Assembly: GCA_025924495.1 (NCBI GenBank)
Contig: JAICIG010000204.1
Location: forward strand, 1 to 13,572
DNA length: 13,572 bases
Reading direction: 5' to 3'
From: Pirellulales bacterium
GTDB taxonomy: Bacteria > Planctomycetota > Planctomycetia > Pirellulales > JAICIG01
Position 1 is the first letter of the stretch. The number at the start of each line of letters is the position of its first letter. Below, in pieces: positions 6,397 through 13,572 of this stretch. The position numbers were made by a program, and so were the translations under genes. Under the pieces are notes generated by a model. The model worked only from the letters and a program-made list of their open reading frames with translations, was not told the origin of the DNA and did not search any database.

Positions 6397-7578
6397 TTAT
6401 CTGGCCGCGGTGGCGCCGGCGGCTTCGGCCAGCTCGGCGGCGCGGTGGGTGCTTTCCCAGGTAAACTCACGCTCGCTGCGGCCGAAGTGCCCGCCGGCGG
6501 CGGTCAAGCGATAGATCGGCCGACGCAGGTCGAGATACTTGATGATGCCGCTGGGCGTGAGCTTGAACAGTTCTTTCACCAGCTCGCAAATGCGATTGTC
6601 GTCGATCTTGCCCGTGCCGTCGGTGTCGACATGCACGCTGACCGGCTCCGAGACGCCGATGGCATAGGCCAACTGCACTTCGCAGCGGTCGGCCAGTTCC
6701 GCGGCCACGATGTTCTTGGCAATGTGGCGGGCCATGTAGGCTGCGCTGCGATCGACCTTGGTCGGATCCTTGCCGCTGAAGGCGCCGCCGCCGTGACGGC
6801 CCCAGCCGCCATAAGTGTCGACGATGATCTTGCGGCCCGTCAGACCGCAATCGCCTTGCGGTCCGCCGACCACAAAGCGGCCGGTCGGATTGATGTGATA
6901 GGTGATGTCGCCGTTGACCAGATCGGGCGGCAGCAGCGGCTTGACGACCTGGTTGATGACCGTCTTGCGGATCTCTTCGTTGCTGACCTCCGGCGAGTGC
7001 TGCGTGGAGACGACGATCGTGTCGATCCGCACGGGCTTCGCGCCATCGTATTCAATGGTCACCTGGCTCTTGCTATCCGGCCGCAGCCACTTGATCTCGC
7101 CACTCTGCCGGGCGGCGGTCAGGCCGTTGGTAATACGATGGGCCAAGGCGATCGGTAGCGGCATCAGTTCCGGAGTGTCGTTCGACGCATAGCCGAACAT
7201 CAGCCCCTGATCGCCCGCGCCGATGTCTTTGCCGGCCGTGGAATTCTCGTTGACGCCTTGGGCGATATCGGGGCTTTGCTTGCCGATCATCACCATCACA
7301 GCGCAGGTGTCGGCGCAGATGCCCATCTGATCGTCGGTATAGCCCACCTCGCGAATCACTTTGCGGACGACATCGGGATAGTCGATGGTCGCTTTCGTCG
7401 TGATCTCGCCCGCCACTACGGCGACTCCGGTCGTGACCAACGTTTCGCAGGCCACGCGGCTGTAGGGGTCGACCGCTAGCAGGGCATCGAGAATGCCGTC
7501 GGAAATCTGATCCGAGAGCTTGTCGGGATGGCCCATGCTGACCGATTCGCTGGTGAACAAATACTTACCGGATGCCAC
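6397..7578 (-). CDS. metK: S-adenosylmethionine synthetase (methionine adenosyltransferase)
   Basis: This 393-aa cytoplasmic enzyme makes S-adenosylmethionine from methionine and ATP, releasing phosphate and diphosphate, and acts as a tetramer in known bacteria. The N-terminal motif [13 protein letters not shown] ends at residue 20, with Met15 where Glu is common. The signature [11 protein letters not shown] is at 120-130 and the P-loop-like [19 protein letters not shown] at 263-281. Length and motifs are complete. The start is the GTG at 7578: it gives the usual short N-terminus before GKYLFTSE and has GGGAGG nine bases upstream. The open frame continues upstream but without family similarity. 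It has its own probable promoter about 75 bp upstream and is followed immediately by REP repeats. Confidence 0.97.
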   Translation of the reverse strand: MASGKYLFTSESVSMGHPDKLSDQISDGILDALLAVDPYSRVACETLVTTGVAVVAGEITTKATIDYPDVVRKVIREVGYTDDQMGICADTCAVMVMIGKQSPDIAQGVNENSTAGKDIGAGDQGLMFGYASNDTPELMPLPIALAHRITNGLTAARQSGEIKWLRPDSKSQVTIEYDGAKPVRIDTIVVSTQHSPEVSNEEIRKTVINQVVKPLLPPDLVNGDITYHINPTGRFVVGGPQGDCGLTGRKIIVDTYGGWGRHGGGAFSGKDPTKVDRSAAYMARHIAKNIVAAELADRCEVQLAYAIGVSEPVSVHVDTDGTGKIDDNRICELVKELFKLTPSGIIKYLDLRRPIYRLTAAGGHFGRSEREFTWESTHRAAELAEAAGATAAR

Positions 7579-7587
7579 GGTCGAAAT

Positions 7588-7593
7588 CCTCCC
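7588..7593 (-). promoter_or_regulatory. Ribosome binding site GGGAGG of metK
   Basis: GGGAGG nine bases before GTG (7578) decides the metK start in the absence of an ATG. Confidence 0.75.
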
Positions 7594-7655
7594 GACGAAA
7601 GTCCTAAATCCGAAAAAGTTTGCGCTTTTAGCCGCAAGCGTACCGCAGGTCACGG

Positions 7656-7685
7656 ATTATAAGGTCGAAAAGGCTCCGGCAGCAA
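7656..7685 (-). promoter_or_regulatory. Probable metK promoter
   Basis: On the minus strand a perfect TATAAT (7661-7656) lies 18 bases after TTGCTG (7685-7680), a weak -35. Transcription would start near 7649, giving a leader of about 70 nt. That leader contains a small hairpin TTGCG/CGCAA with an eight-base loop. Confidence 0.45.
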
Positions 7686-7786
7686 CCCGGGTTCGAGGGG
7701 AACAGGACCGCGGTTATTGGCCGGATCGGGCGTCAGTTCAGTTCAGAAGATGCACAAATGCAGACGACGGGCAGATAGGAAGGGCA

Positions 7787-7810
7787 GGCAGACAGGAATG
7801 TCCGCCCTCC
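7787..7810 (-). repeat. GGAG-type REP hairpin after the DUF1501 gene
   Basis: The stem GGCAGACA/TGTCCGCC (7787-7806, one mismatch) is followed by CTCC (7807-7810). It has the same family and orientation as the cluster after metK and lies 12 bp beyond the DUF1501 stop codon. Confidence 0.75.
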
Positions 7811-7822
7811 TGGTTGCATGGT

Positions 7823-9280
7823 TCAGGCGAGGATGTCGCGGATGACCTGGCCGTAGTCGAGTTCGAGCCGTTTTCGGCCAGGGATGTTGAGGCGATGAGA
7901 GTCGAGGCCGAGCTGGTGGAGCACGGTGGCGTGCAGGTCGGTAACGTAGTGGCGGTTCTCGACGGCATGAAAGCCCAACTCGTCGGTGGCGCCGTGGGCG
8001 ACGCCCCCTTTGATGCCGCCGCCGGCCATCCAGACGGAGAAGCCGTAGGGATGATGATCGCGGCCGTCGGCCCCTTGAGCGCCGGGCGTGCGGCCGAACT
8101 CGGTCCCCCAGACCACAAGCGTCTCGTCGAACATTCCGCGGCGTTTGAGATCTTTGATCAAAGCGGCGATCGGCCGATCGACCTGGCCGCACAGCGCGCT
8201 GTGACCCGCCTTGAGCCCGCCGTGGGCGTCCCAGGCCCCTGCCCCGCCGTTGCTGCCGTGGAAGATCTGCACGAACCGCACTCCCCGCTCCACCAGCCGC
8301 CGCGCGGTCAGGCACTGCTGGCCGAAGGCCTGGGTCGTCGGATTGTCGAGACCATACAGGTTTTGCGTGGCGGCCGTTTCGTCAGCGAACTTCACCACGT
8401 CGGGCACGGCCATCTGCATGCGGAAAGCCAGTTCATAGCTTTTGATCCGCGCGGCCAGCGCCGGATCGGCCGGATACTCCACCGCCGATAACTGATGGAG
8501 CCGCCCGAGTAACTCAAACTCGGCCTGCTGCTCTTCTTGAAAGATGTCTGGCCCCGGCGCCGCGTAGGGCAGCGGGTTCTTCGGATCGGCGGTAAGTTGT
8601 ACGCCGTTGTGTTCCGGCCCCAGGTAGCTCGCGCCGTGTGCTCCCGCGCCGCCGCAGCAATCGGCGATCGGCTGCCCCATCACGATGAATTGCGGCAGGT
8701 CGTCGTTGAGCGAGCCGAGACCGTAGTGGACCCAAGAGCCGATCGTGGGAAATTGCCCTTCGAGCACGTGACGGCCGGTGTGAAACTGCAACTGGGCGCC
8801 GTGGTCGTTATCGGTCGTCCACATCGAGCGGACGATCGCCAGATCGTCGACGCATTCGCCTAGGTGCGGCCACCAGTCGCTGATCTCCAGCCCGCTTTCT
8901 CCGCGCTGGCGGTAGCCGATCTGCATCGGATAGATCGTCGGCTGCACCTTGTGGTTGCCGGCGACGAGCTCTCGCAGGTTCTTCTTGCCGTAGGGGGAAT
9001 CGAGCACGGCCGCAAAGGGCGACTCGGCGATCGTCTTGCCAGCGTACTGGTTCAAGGCCGGCTTGGGATCGAACGATTCCATCTGGCTCGTGCCGCCGAC
9101 CATGAACAGCCAGATCACGCTCTTCACTTTGGGCGGGAAATGCGGGGCGACCGCGGTGGTTTCATTGCCCAGCACTCGGTCGGACTGCAACATGCTCCCC
9201 AGCGCCAGCCCGGCGAAGCCCATGCCGACATCCGCCAGAAACGTACGGCGGCGAATGCCCGTGCAATGGGGATGGATCAT
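7823..9280 (-). CDS. DUF1501 family protein with Tat signal
   Basis: This 485-aa protein has the usual DUF1501 length (alkaline-phosphatase/sulfatase-like fold, no proven reaction). The N-terminus contains the twin-arginine motif RRRTFL (10-15) followed by a weakly hydrophobic segment, so it is probably exported folded. Typical motifs are [17 protein letters not shown] (59-73), WGTEFGRTP (391-399) and [21 protein letters not shown] split over 406-426. The start at 9280 gives the compact N-terminus usual for the family. An ATG at 9322 is possible but adds a repeat-derived segment; neither has a clear ribosome site. It follows the PSCyt/DUF1553 gene on the same strand, the standard planctomycete pairing, so the two products are likely partners. 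Confidence 0.93.
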   Translation of the reverse strand: MIHPHCTGIRRRTFLADVGMGFAGLALGSMLQSDRVLGNETTAVAPHFPPKVKSVIWLFMVGGTSQMESFDPKPALNQYAGKTIAESPFAAVLDSPYGKKNLRELVAGNHKVQPTIYPMQIGYRQRGESGLEISDWWPHLGECVDDLAIVRSMWTTDNDHGAQLQFHTGRHVLEGQFPTIGSWVHYGLGSLNDDLPQFIVMGQPIADCCGGAGAHGASYLGPEHNGVQLTADPKNPLPYAAPGPDIFQEEQQAEFELLGRLHQLSAVEYPADPALAARIKSYELAFRMQMAVPDVVKFADETAATQNLYGLDNPTTQAFGQQCLTARRLVERGVRFVQIFHGSNGGAGAWDAHGGLKAGHSALCGQVDRPIAALIKDLKRRGMFDETLVVWGTEFGRTPGAQGADGRDHHPYGFSVWMAGGGIKGGVAHGATDELGFHAVENRHYVTDLHATVLHQLGLDSHRLNIPGRKRLELDYGQVIRDILA

Positions 9281-9338
9281 TCGACTACCATGCGGCGTTG
9301 TTTTTCGATGATCGATACTCATCTTTGGCGCTCGGGCT

Positions 9339-9459
9339 GGGTGCCATGCCTTCGTCGGCGACTCGCCGACGTAGGCATGCTCATTACGATGATCAAAAGT
9401 TGCTGTCTTGAGGCACATGCTTACCCGCTTGCTTACGCAAGCGTGAAAGCATGGCGCCC
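9339..9459. repeat. 121-bp palindromic element between the DUF1553 and DUF1501 genes
   Basis: The ends are inverted (GGGTGCCATGC on the left, GCATGGCGCCC on the right, one mismatch). Inside are two long palindromes: 9346-9378 (16-bp arms, one mismatch, 1-nt centre) and 9417-9452 (16-bp arms, two mismatches, 4-nt centre), joined by a 38-bp spacer. The layout resembles the REPIN elements, but the sequence is unrelated and it lacks a clear GTAG or GGAG foot. Confidence 0.7.
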
Positions 9460-9499
9460 CGGACGCTTTGTCCTTTCGTGATTCATCTTTATTTGTTAG

Positions 9500-12400
9500 T
9501 TACCGGATCGACACAAAATCGTTGTGATTGAACAGCACGTGGACCAGGTTCTCGCGGGCTCGTTGGTGCGGCGAGGTCGAAGGCTTGACCGTGGCAGCCG
9601 GGCCGGCGGTGAAGGCGGTCAATTGCGTGGCGTTGGCGAACTTCTGGGCCTGCTCGGTCAGGAACTTTTCGCAGGTAGCTCGCTCGTCGGCTGTCGGCTG
9701 CCGGCAGAGGACTTGTTCGAAAGCGGCCGTCACGAAGGCGGCGTTCGACTCGGCCGTCGGCTCGGCGCCGGCCTGTTTCGAAAGTGCGCCGGCCAACAGC
9801 CGCGATTGGGCAAACGAGAGGCTGCTGTTGGCCAGGGCTAGCGCCTGCTGCGGCACAATGCTTTCGTCGCGCCGGTAGCACTCGGTCACGCTCGGTGCGT
9901 CGAACAGCTTTAGAAACGTCATGTACTTTTCGTGGGCGTGGCGGAAATAGACGCTGCGTCTGAGCGACGTTTCGCCGGCAGCCTGGTCGAGGTCAGGCCC
10001 GCCCATCGCGGCATCGAGCTTGCCGGCGACGTGCAGCACGCTGTCGCGGACCAGTTCCGCTTCCATCCGCCGTACTTTGAACCGCCACACATAACGATTG
10101 TCGGGATCGATCGACAGATTGGCCTGGGCCGCTTGAGACAGCGCCGACTGCCGCCGGTAGGCGTTGCTGGTCACGATCAGCCGATGGATCGCCTTCATGC
10201 TCCAGCCGCGCTCGACGAACTCGACAGCCAACCAATCGAGCAAGGCAGAGTTTGTGGGGGGCTTGCCGTTGAGGCCGAAGTCGAACACGGTCGGCACGAG
10301 ACCGTCGCCAAAATGCCGCAGCCACATCTGATTGATCGCCACGCGAGCCGTGAGCGGGTTGTTGGCGCTGGCGATCCAGCGAGCCAGCGCCAGCCGCCGG
10401 CCCGAGCTGGTCGCCGGGTAAACCTGATCGAGCGGCGAATACGCGTTGCCCGGCTTCTCGGCAGCGGCCCGAGCGACGTCGAGCGCTTTGCTCGCTTCGT
10501 TGCGTTTGCTCTCAGCGGCCGTCACCGCCTGCTTCGTTTTTTCGTCCTTGTCGTTCACCGCCGCCTTGGCCGCAGCAAGCGCCTGCTCGGCGGCAAGCAA
10601 GCTTTGCTCGGCACTTAGCGCCGCAGCCTGTCGCTCCGCCGCGGCGGCCGTTGCCGATAACGCCTCGAGATCGGCCGCCGGCGGCACGGCATACTTCGCT
10701 TTGTCCGCGGCGATTCGCGCGGAGACCGAACGCAAATTCGCTTCGGCCGAGGCCAACGCCTTCTCGGCGAGTTCGGCCGCCGCGTTCGCTTTTTCCAAGG
10801 CCAGTTTACCGTCGTCACTCGTCTGCGGCGTGGCGGCCGGCCCGGGCTTGCCCGCAGGTTCGGTCAGCTTGACGTCGGCGGCCAGCGGCGCGGCTTCGAG
10901 CGATAGAAACTCGGCCGATGCGTCAAACGTCCACAGCGCCAATCGTCCCGTCCGCCGCTCGACGGGCAGACGATATGCCAACAGCATCTGGCCATCGACC
11001 GAAACATTGGCGACGTTGTCGCGCACATCCACCTTGACGAGATAGGGCCGATTCAAAGCGATCGGCAAAGCTTTGGCGCCTTCGGGCGGATATGCCTGCT
11101 GGCCTTTCGCGACGTGATAGATCTGCAGCTTCGGCCCACCGGCGTAAGCGCTCAGATACACGCCTTGATACGAGCCGTCTTCGCTCGTGTCGAAGCTCAG
11201 GCCGACCGACTGCCACTGTTCGCCGCCCGTGATCTGAAAGCGGAACGAAGCCGTGAAGTCCTGGGGATGATTGGCCAGCGAAATCAGCCGGCACTGCTGC
11301 GCGCCGACTTTCTTTTGCAGCAGTTTTCCGTCTCGGTATTCCCACTCGCCATCGCCTGTCTGCCACAGTTCGGGCTTCGCCGCGGTGAAATTATCCGAAA
11401 TGAACGGCGCCGTCGCCTTGATTTCTGGCGCCTCCGCGGGCTTCGAGGCCAGCGCCGCTAGTTGCTGCTCGGCGGCAGTCACAGCTTGCCGAGCTTGGGC
11501 CAGTGAGTTCTTGGCTGATTCTGCGGCGGTCCGCGCGGCGGATAGCGTCTCTTCCTGAACGAACGGTCGCGAGGCCGGGTAATAGGCCGCCGCCGGCAAC
11601 GAGACCGGTTCGATCTTTGATTGTTCGCTAGCAAACAGCGCGGGAATGCTGGGCGAAAGGGGATGTTCCTTGTCGGGATTGGCTTCGTTGCCGCGCACGA
11701 ACAAATAGGTCGGCGTCGAGGCGTCGGCGTCATAGACGCGCGGCAGGCCGTCTTTCATCAAGTCGGCCACGCCCGGCACGCGATCAGTGCGCACCTGGTA
11801 AGGCTCGAAAAACGCCCGAAATTGATAGTATTCCTGCTGCGCGATCGGATCGTAGCGATGATCGTGGCAGCGGGCGCAATTCATCGTCAGCCCGAGAAAC
11901 GCCTTGGCCGTATGCTCGACCGTGTTATCGAGCCAGACGTTGCGGTTGAACTTGAACCAGTTGCGAGCCAGAAAGCCGGTGGCCCGCAACGCATCAGCAT
12001 CCGTCGGCGCCAGTTCGTCGGCAGCCAGCATCTCTTGAATCATGCGGTCGTACGGCTTGTCGTTGTTGAGCGACTCGATGATCCAGTCGCGCCAGCGCCA
12101 GATGTGCCGCTGGCTGTCGCGGATTTCCATCTGGTAGCCGGCCCAGTCGCTATAGCGCCATACGTCCATCCAATGGCGACCCCAACGTTCGCCATAGCGA
12201 GGACTGGCCAGCAACCGATCGACAACTTTTTCATAAGCGTCGGGCGACTCGTCGGCCAGAAAGGCATGCAGCTCTTCGCGCGTCGGCGGCAGGCCGATCA
12301 GGTCGAGGTAGACGCGCCGCAACACAATCTGCTTGGGCGCTTGTTCCAGCGGCTTCAGCCCCAGCCGCTGGTGATCGACCGCCAGGAATGAATCGATCGG

Positions 12401-12847
12401 GTGAGAAATGCCTTCGATCATCGGGATCGGCGGCTTCACGGGCGGCAAGAACGACCAGTGCTTTCGCGGGTCGGCCGGCGGCGCCTCCTCGGGCGCTTTG
12501 GCGCCCTGATCGATCCAGGCGGTCAGCTTGGCGATTTCTTCGGCCGTGAGCGGTTCGCCTTCTCCCTCGGGCGGCATTCGCCAGCCATCGGCGCCGGAAA
12601 CTGCTTTAATAAGCAGGCTCTCCTTGCTCTGCCCCGGCACGATCGCGGCGCCCTGTTCGCCTCCTTGACGGATCGCCGCGGCCGTATCGAGCCGCAACTT
12701 GTTCTCTTGCTTCAGCGCCCCATGGCAGGCCGAACAGCGCCGGCTCAAGAGCGGCTTGATGTCTTTGAGATAGTCGATCTCCTCGGCGCCGAACAAGTTG
12801 CCGGCGAGCACTAACCAGCAGATCAGCGAACCTGCGGCCTTGGGCAT
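9500..12847 (-). CDS. PSCyt1-DUF1549-DUF1553 (PSD1) exported cytochrome-like protein
   Basis: This 1115-aa protein is typical of Planctomycetota. A signal peptide covers residues 1-21 (cleavage near FGA/EE). The PSCyt1 domain has a haem-c type CSACH at 38-42 and the downstream GWRMPPEGEGE (88-97) whose Met may be the distal ligand. DUF1549 spans about 148-350, with a second CxxCH, CARCH (324-328). A predicted coiled coil (435-467) leads to a beta-rich LamG/DUF1080-like domain (480-655). A long Ala-rich coiled coil follows (680-798), then DUF1553 (803-1065), including RVAINQMWLRHFGDGLV. The molecular function is not established; polysaccharide breakdown or electron transfer are suggested for the family. 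Start 12847 has GAGAGG eight bases upstream and restores the signal peptide; a longer frame adds 24 unlikely residues. It is paired with the DUF1501 gene downstream. Confidence 0.94.
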   Translation of the reverse strand: MPKAAGSLICWLVLAGNLFGAEEIDYLKDIKPLLSRRCSACHGALKQENKLRLDTAAAIRQGGEQGAAIVPGQSKESLLIKAVSGADGWRMPPEGEGEPLTAEEIAKLTAWIDQGAKAPEEAPPADPRKHWSFLPPVKPPIPMIEGISHPIDSFLAVDHQRLGLKPLEQAPKQIVLRRVYLDLIGLPPTREELHAFLADESPDAYEKVVDRLLASPRYGERWGRHWMDVWRYSDWAGYQMEIRDSQRHIWRWRDWIIESLNNDKPYDRMIQEMLAADELAPTDADALRATGFLARNWFKFNRNVWLDNTVEHTAKAFLGLTMNCARCHDHRYDPIAQQEYYQFRAFFEPYQVRTDRVPGVADLMKDGLPRVYDADASTPTYLFVRGNEANPDKEHPLSPSIPALFASEQSKIEPVSLPAAAYYPASRPFVQEETLSAARTAAESAKNSLAQARQAVTAAEQQLAALASKPAEAPEIKATAPFISDNFTAAKPELWQTGDGEWEYRDGKLLQKKVGAQQCRLISLANHPQDFTASFRFQITGGEQWQSVGLSFDTSEDGSYQGVYLSAYAGGPKLQIYHVAKGQQAYPPEGAKALPIALNRPYLVKVDVRDNVANVSVDGQMLLAYRLPVERRTGRLALWTFDASAEFLSLEAAPLAADVKLTEPAGKPGPAATPQTSDDGKLALEKANAAAELAEKALASAEANLRSVSARIAADKAKYAVPPAADLEALSATAAAAERQAAALSAEQSLLAAEQALAAAKAAVNDKDEKTKQAVTAAESKRNEASKALDVARAAAEKPGNAYSPLDQVYPATSSGRRLALARWIASANNPLTARVAINQMWLRHFGDGLVPTVFDFGLNGKPPTNSALLDWLAVEFVERGWSMKAIHRLIVTSNAYRRQSALSQAAQANLSIDPDNRYVWRFKVRRMEAELVRDSVLHVAGKLDAAMGGPDLDQAAGETSLRRSVYFRHAHEKYMTFLKLFDAPSVTECYRRDESIVPQQALALANSSLSFAQSRLLAGALSKQAGAEPTAESNAAFVTAAFEQVLCRQPTADERATCEKFLTEQAQKFANATQLTAFTAGPAATVKPSTSPHQRARENLVHVLFNHNDFVSIR

Positions 12848-12939
12848 GGGGCCGACCTCTCGGATGCAGGGCGGGATGTTCAACGAGCCGAACGCGATGG
12901 CCGGGCGCCAACGCATCAAGGCCCGTTTCTGGGTCGTTC

Positions 12940-12970
12940 AGTATAGCAGAAGTTCAGAAAATCACAGCAA
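12940..12970 (-). promoter_or_regulatory. Possible promoter of the PSCyt/DUF1553 gene
   Basis: On the minus strand TATACT (12945-12940) lies 19 bases after TTGCTG (12970-12965). The -35 match and spacing are weak. It would give a leader of roughly 85 nt. Confidence 0.3.
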
Positions 12971-13004
12971 ATTCGTCCGGTCAGGCCGCACAGCTGGCGC
13001 CGTA

Positions 13005-13019
13005 GCCAAAAGTTTTGGC
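13005..13019. promoter_or_regulatory. Perfect 15-bp palindrome in the divergent tex/DUF1553 region
   Basis: GCCAAAA-G-TTTTGGC lies 62 bp before the tex start and upstream of the candidate minus-strand promoter. It could be an operator for one or both genes. This rests on symmetry alone. Confidence 0.3.
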
Positions 13020-13080
13020 CCGCGATATTCTGCAACGCTCGAATGTTCTTAATCGCTGGTTGGTTTCAAGAAAGAAGTCG

Positions 13081-13572
13081 ATGGAGAAGGCCTTCGAGTG
13101 CTTTGATCTGGATCAGGTGATTCTGCAGATCGCGGAGTCGCTGAAAGTCGGCCGCAAGCAGGTTCGGGCAGCGGTCGAGTTGCTCGATGCGGGCAATACG
13201 ATCCCGTTCATTGCACGCTATCGCAAAGAAGCCACGCAGGGGCTCGATGAGATCGCCCTGCGCGGCGTGGAAGACGGGCTGGGCAAAGCTCGGGAACTGG
13301 CCCAACGCAAAACGACGATTTTGAAAACCATCGACCAGCAGGGGCAACTGACGGCGGAGTTGCGAGCGCAGATCGAAGCCTGCTCCGACAAGCAGACGCT
13401 GGAAGACATTTACCTGCCGTTCAAACCCAAACGACGTACGCGCGCCACGATCGCTCGCGAACGCGGCTTACAACCGCTGGCCGACCTATTGCTGCGGCAA
13501 GAAACTTTGCGCCGCTCCCGTAGCGACGTGTTGCACCCTTACGTCAATCCCGACAAGGAAGTGCCCGACGAA
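13081..13572 (+). CDS. tex: Tex-family RNA-binding transcription accessory protein, N-terminal part
   Basis: The frame is open from ATG 13081 to the window edge, giving the first 164 residues of a protein that usually has 720-800. Tex is a cytoplasmic nucleic-acid-binding factor with an N-terminal helical region, a YqgF-like domain and a C-terminal S1 domain. Only the N-terminal part is visible here. It matches the family well: [30 protein letters not shown] (30-59) and then [24 protein letters not shown] (115-138). The ATG gives the normal family N-terminus; a purine-rich AAGAAAGAAG precedes it as a weak ribosome site. The upstream frame is also open but has no better start. It is divergent from the DUF1553 gene. 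Confidence 0.93.
   Translation, partial: MEKAFECFDLDQVILQIAESLKVGRKQVRAAVELLDAGNTIPFIARYRKEATQGLDEIALRGVEDGLGKARELAQRKTTILKTIDQQGQLTAELRAQIEACSDKQTLEDIYLPFKPKRRTRATIARERGLQPLADLLLRQETLRRSRSDVLHPYVNPDKEVPDE

Noticed and set aside
6067..7158. Plus-strand 363-codon frame across metK
   Set aside because: It is antisense to metK, whose identity is certain; long shadows are expected at this GC content.
7579..7822. SAM riboswitch upstream of metK
   Set aside because: The leader is short, and I could not match the conserved core of SAM-I, SAM-II, SAM-IV or SAM/SAH types by eye. Only a simple hairpin is visible.
12848..12919. Longer start of the DUF1553 protein at 12919
   Set aside because: The extra 24 residues would bury the signal peptide; the ATG at 12847 has a ribosome site at the right distance.

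Overview
The window is about 60% GC chromosomal DNA, most likely from a member of the Planctomycetota (Pirellulales or a close relative). The strongest evidence is a paired PSCyt1/DUF1549/DUF1553 protein and Tat-exported DUF1501 protein, a combination expanded in that phylum. Secreted Cys-rich proteins and many short palindromic intergenic repeats fit the same assignment. No rRNA, tRNA, CRISPR array, transposase or phage gene is visible.

Layout from left to right. Positions 1-561 (+) hold the C-terminal barrel of an enolase-superfamily enzyme, cut by the window edge. A convergent gap (562-846) is filled with REP/REPIN-type repeats. On the minus strand lies a translationally coupled pair: a 77-aa Gly/His-rich lipoprotein (1974-2207) whose TAA overlaps the ATG of a YgiC/YjfC-type glutathionylspermidine-synthase-like ATP-grasp ligase (847-1974). 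After another REPIN comes a two-gene minus-strand unit with a consensus -10 box and a hairpin terminator. It encodes an exported CPNC/CPCC protein (2937-3320) and an exported protein with ten Cys-Cys pairs, mostly seven residues apart (2506-2847). A repeat-rich gap with two heptanucleotide arrays follows.

The middle of the window, all on the minus strand, holds an iron-containing alcohol dehydrogenase (3673-4878), an unrecognised multi-pass membrane protein (4957-6129), and metK (6397-7578) with its own leader and promoter. Then come the DUF1501 gene (7823-9280) and the large cytochrome-like PSCyt1/DUF1549/DUF1553 gene (9500-12847). These last two are separated by a 121-bp element carrying two palindromes. 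A divergent intergenic region leads to tex (13081 onwards, +), cut by the right edge.

Functionally, the PSCyt/DUF1553 and DUF1501 proteins probably act together outside the cytoplasm. MetK and Tex are housekeeping. The small-lipoprotein/ligase pair and the Cys-rich exported pair are the most interesting candidates for undescribed biology. The intergenic regions carry at least two distinct REP families: one flanked by GTAG, often in inverted REPIN pairs, and one flanked by GGAG, sitting just after stop codons. These are the two tetranucleotide signatures known from RAYT-mobilised repeats.
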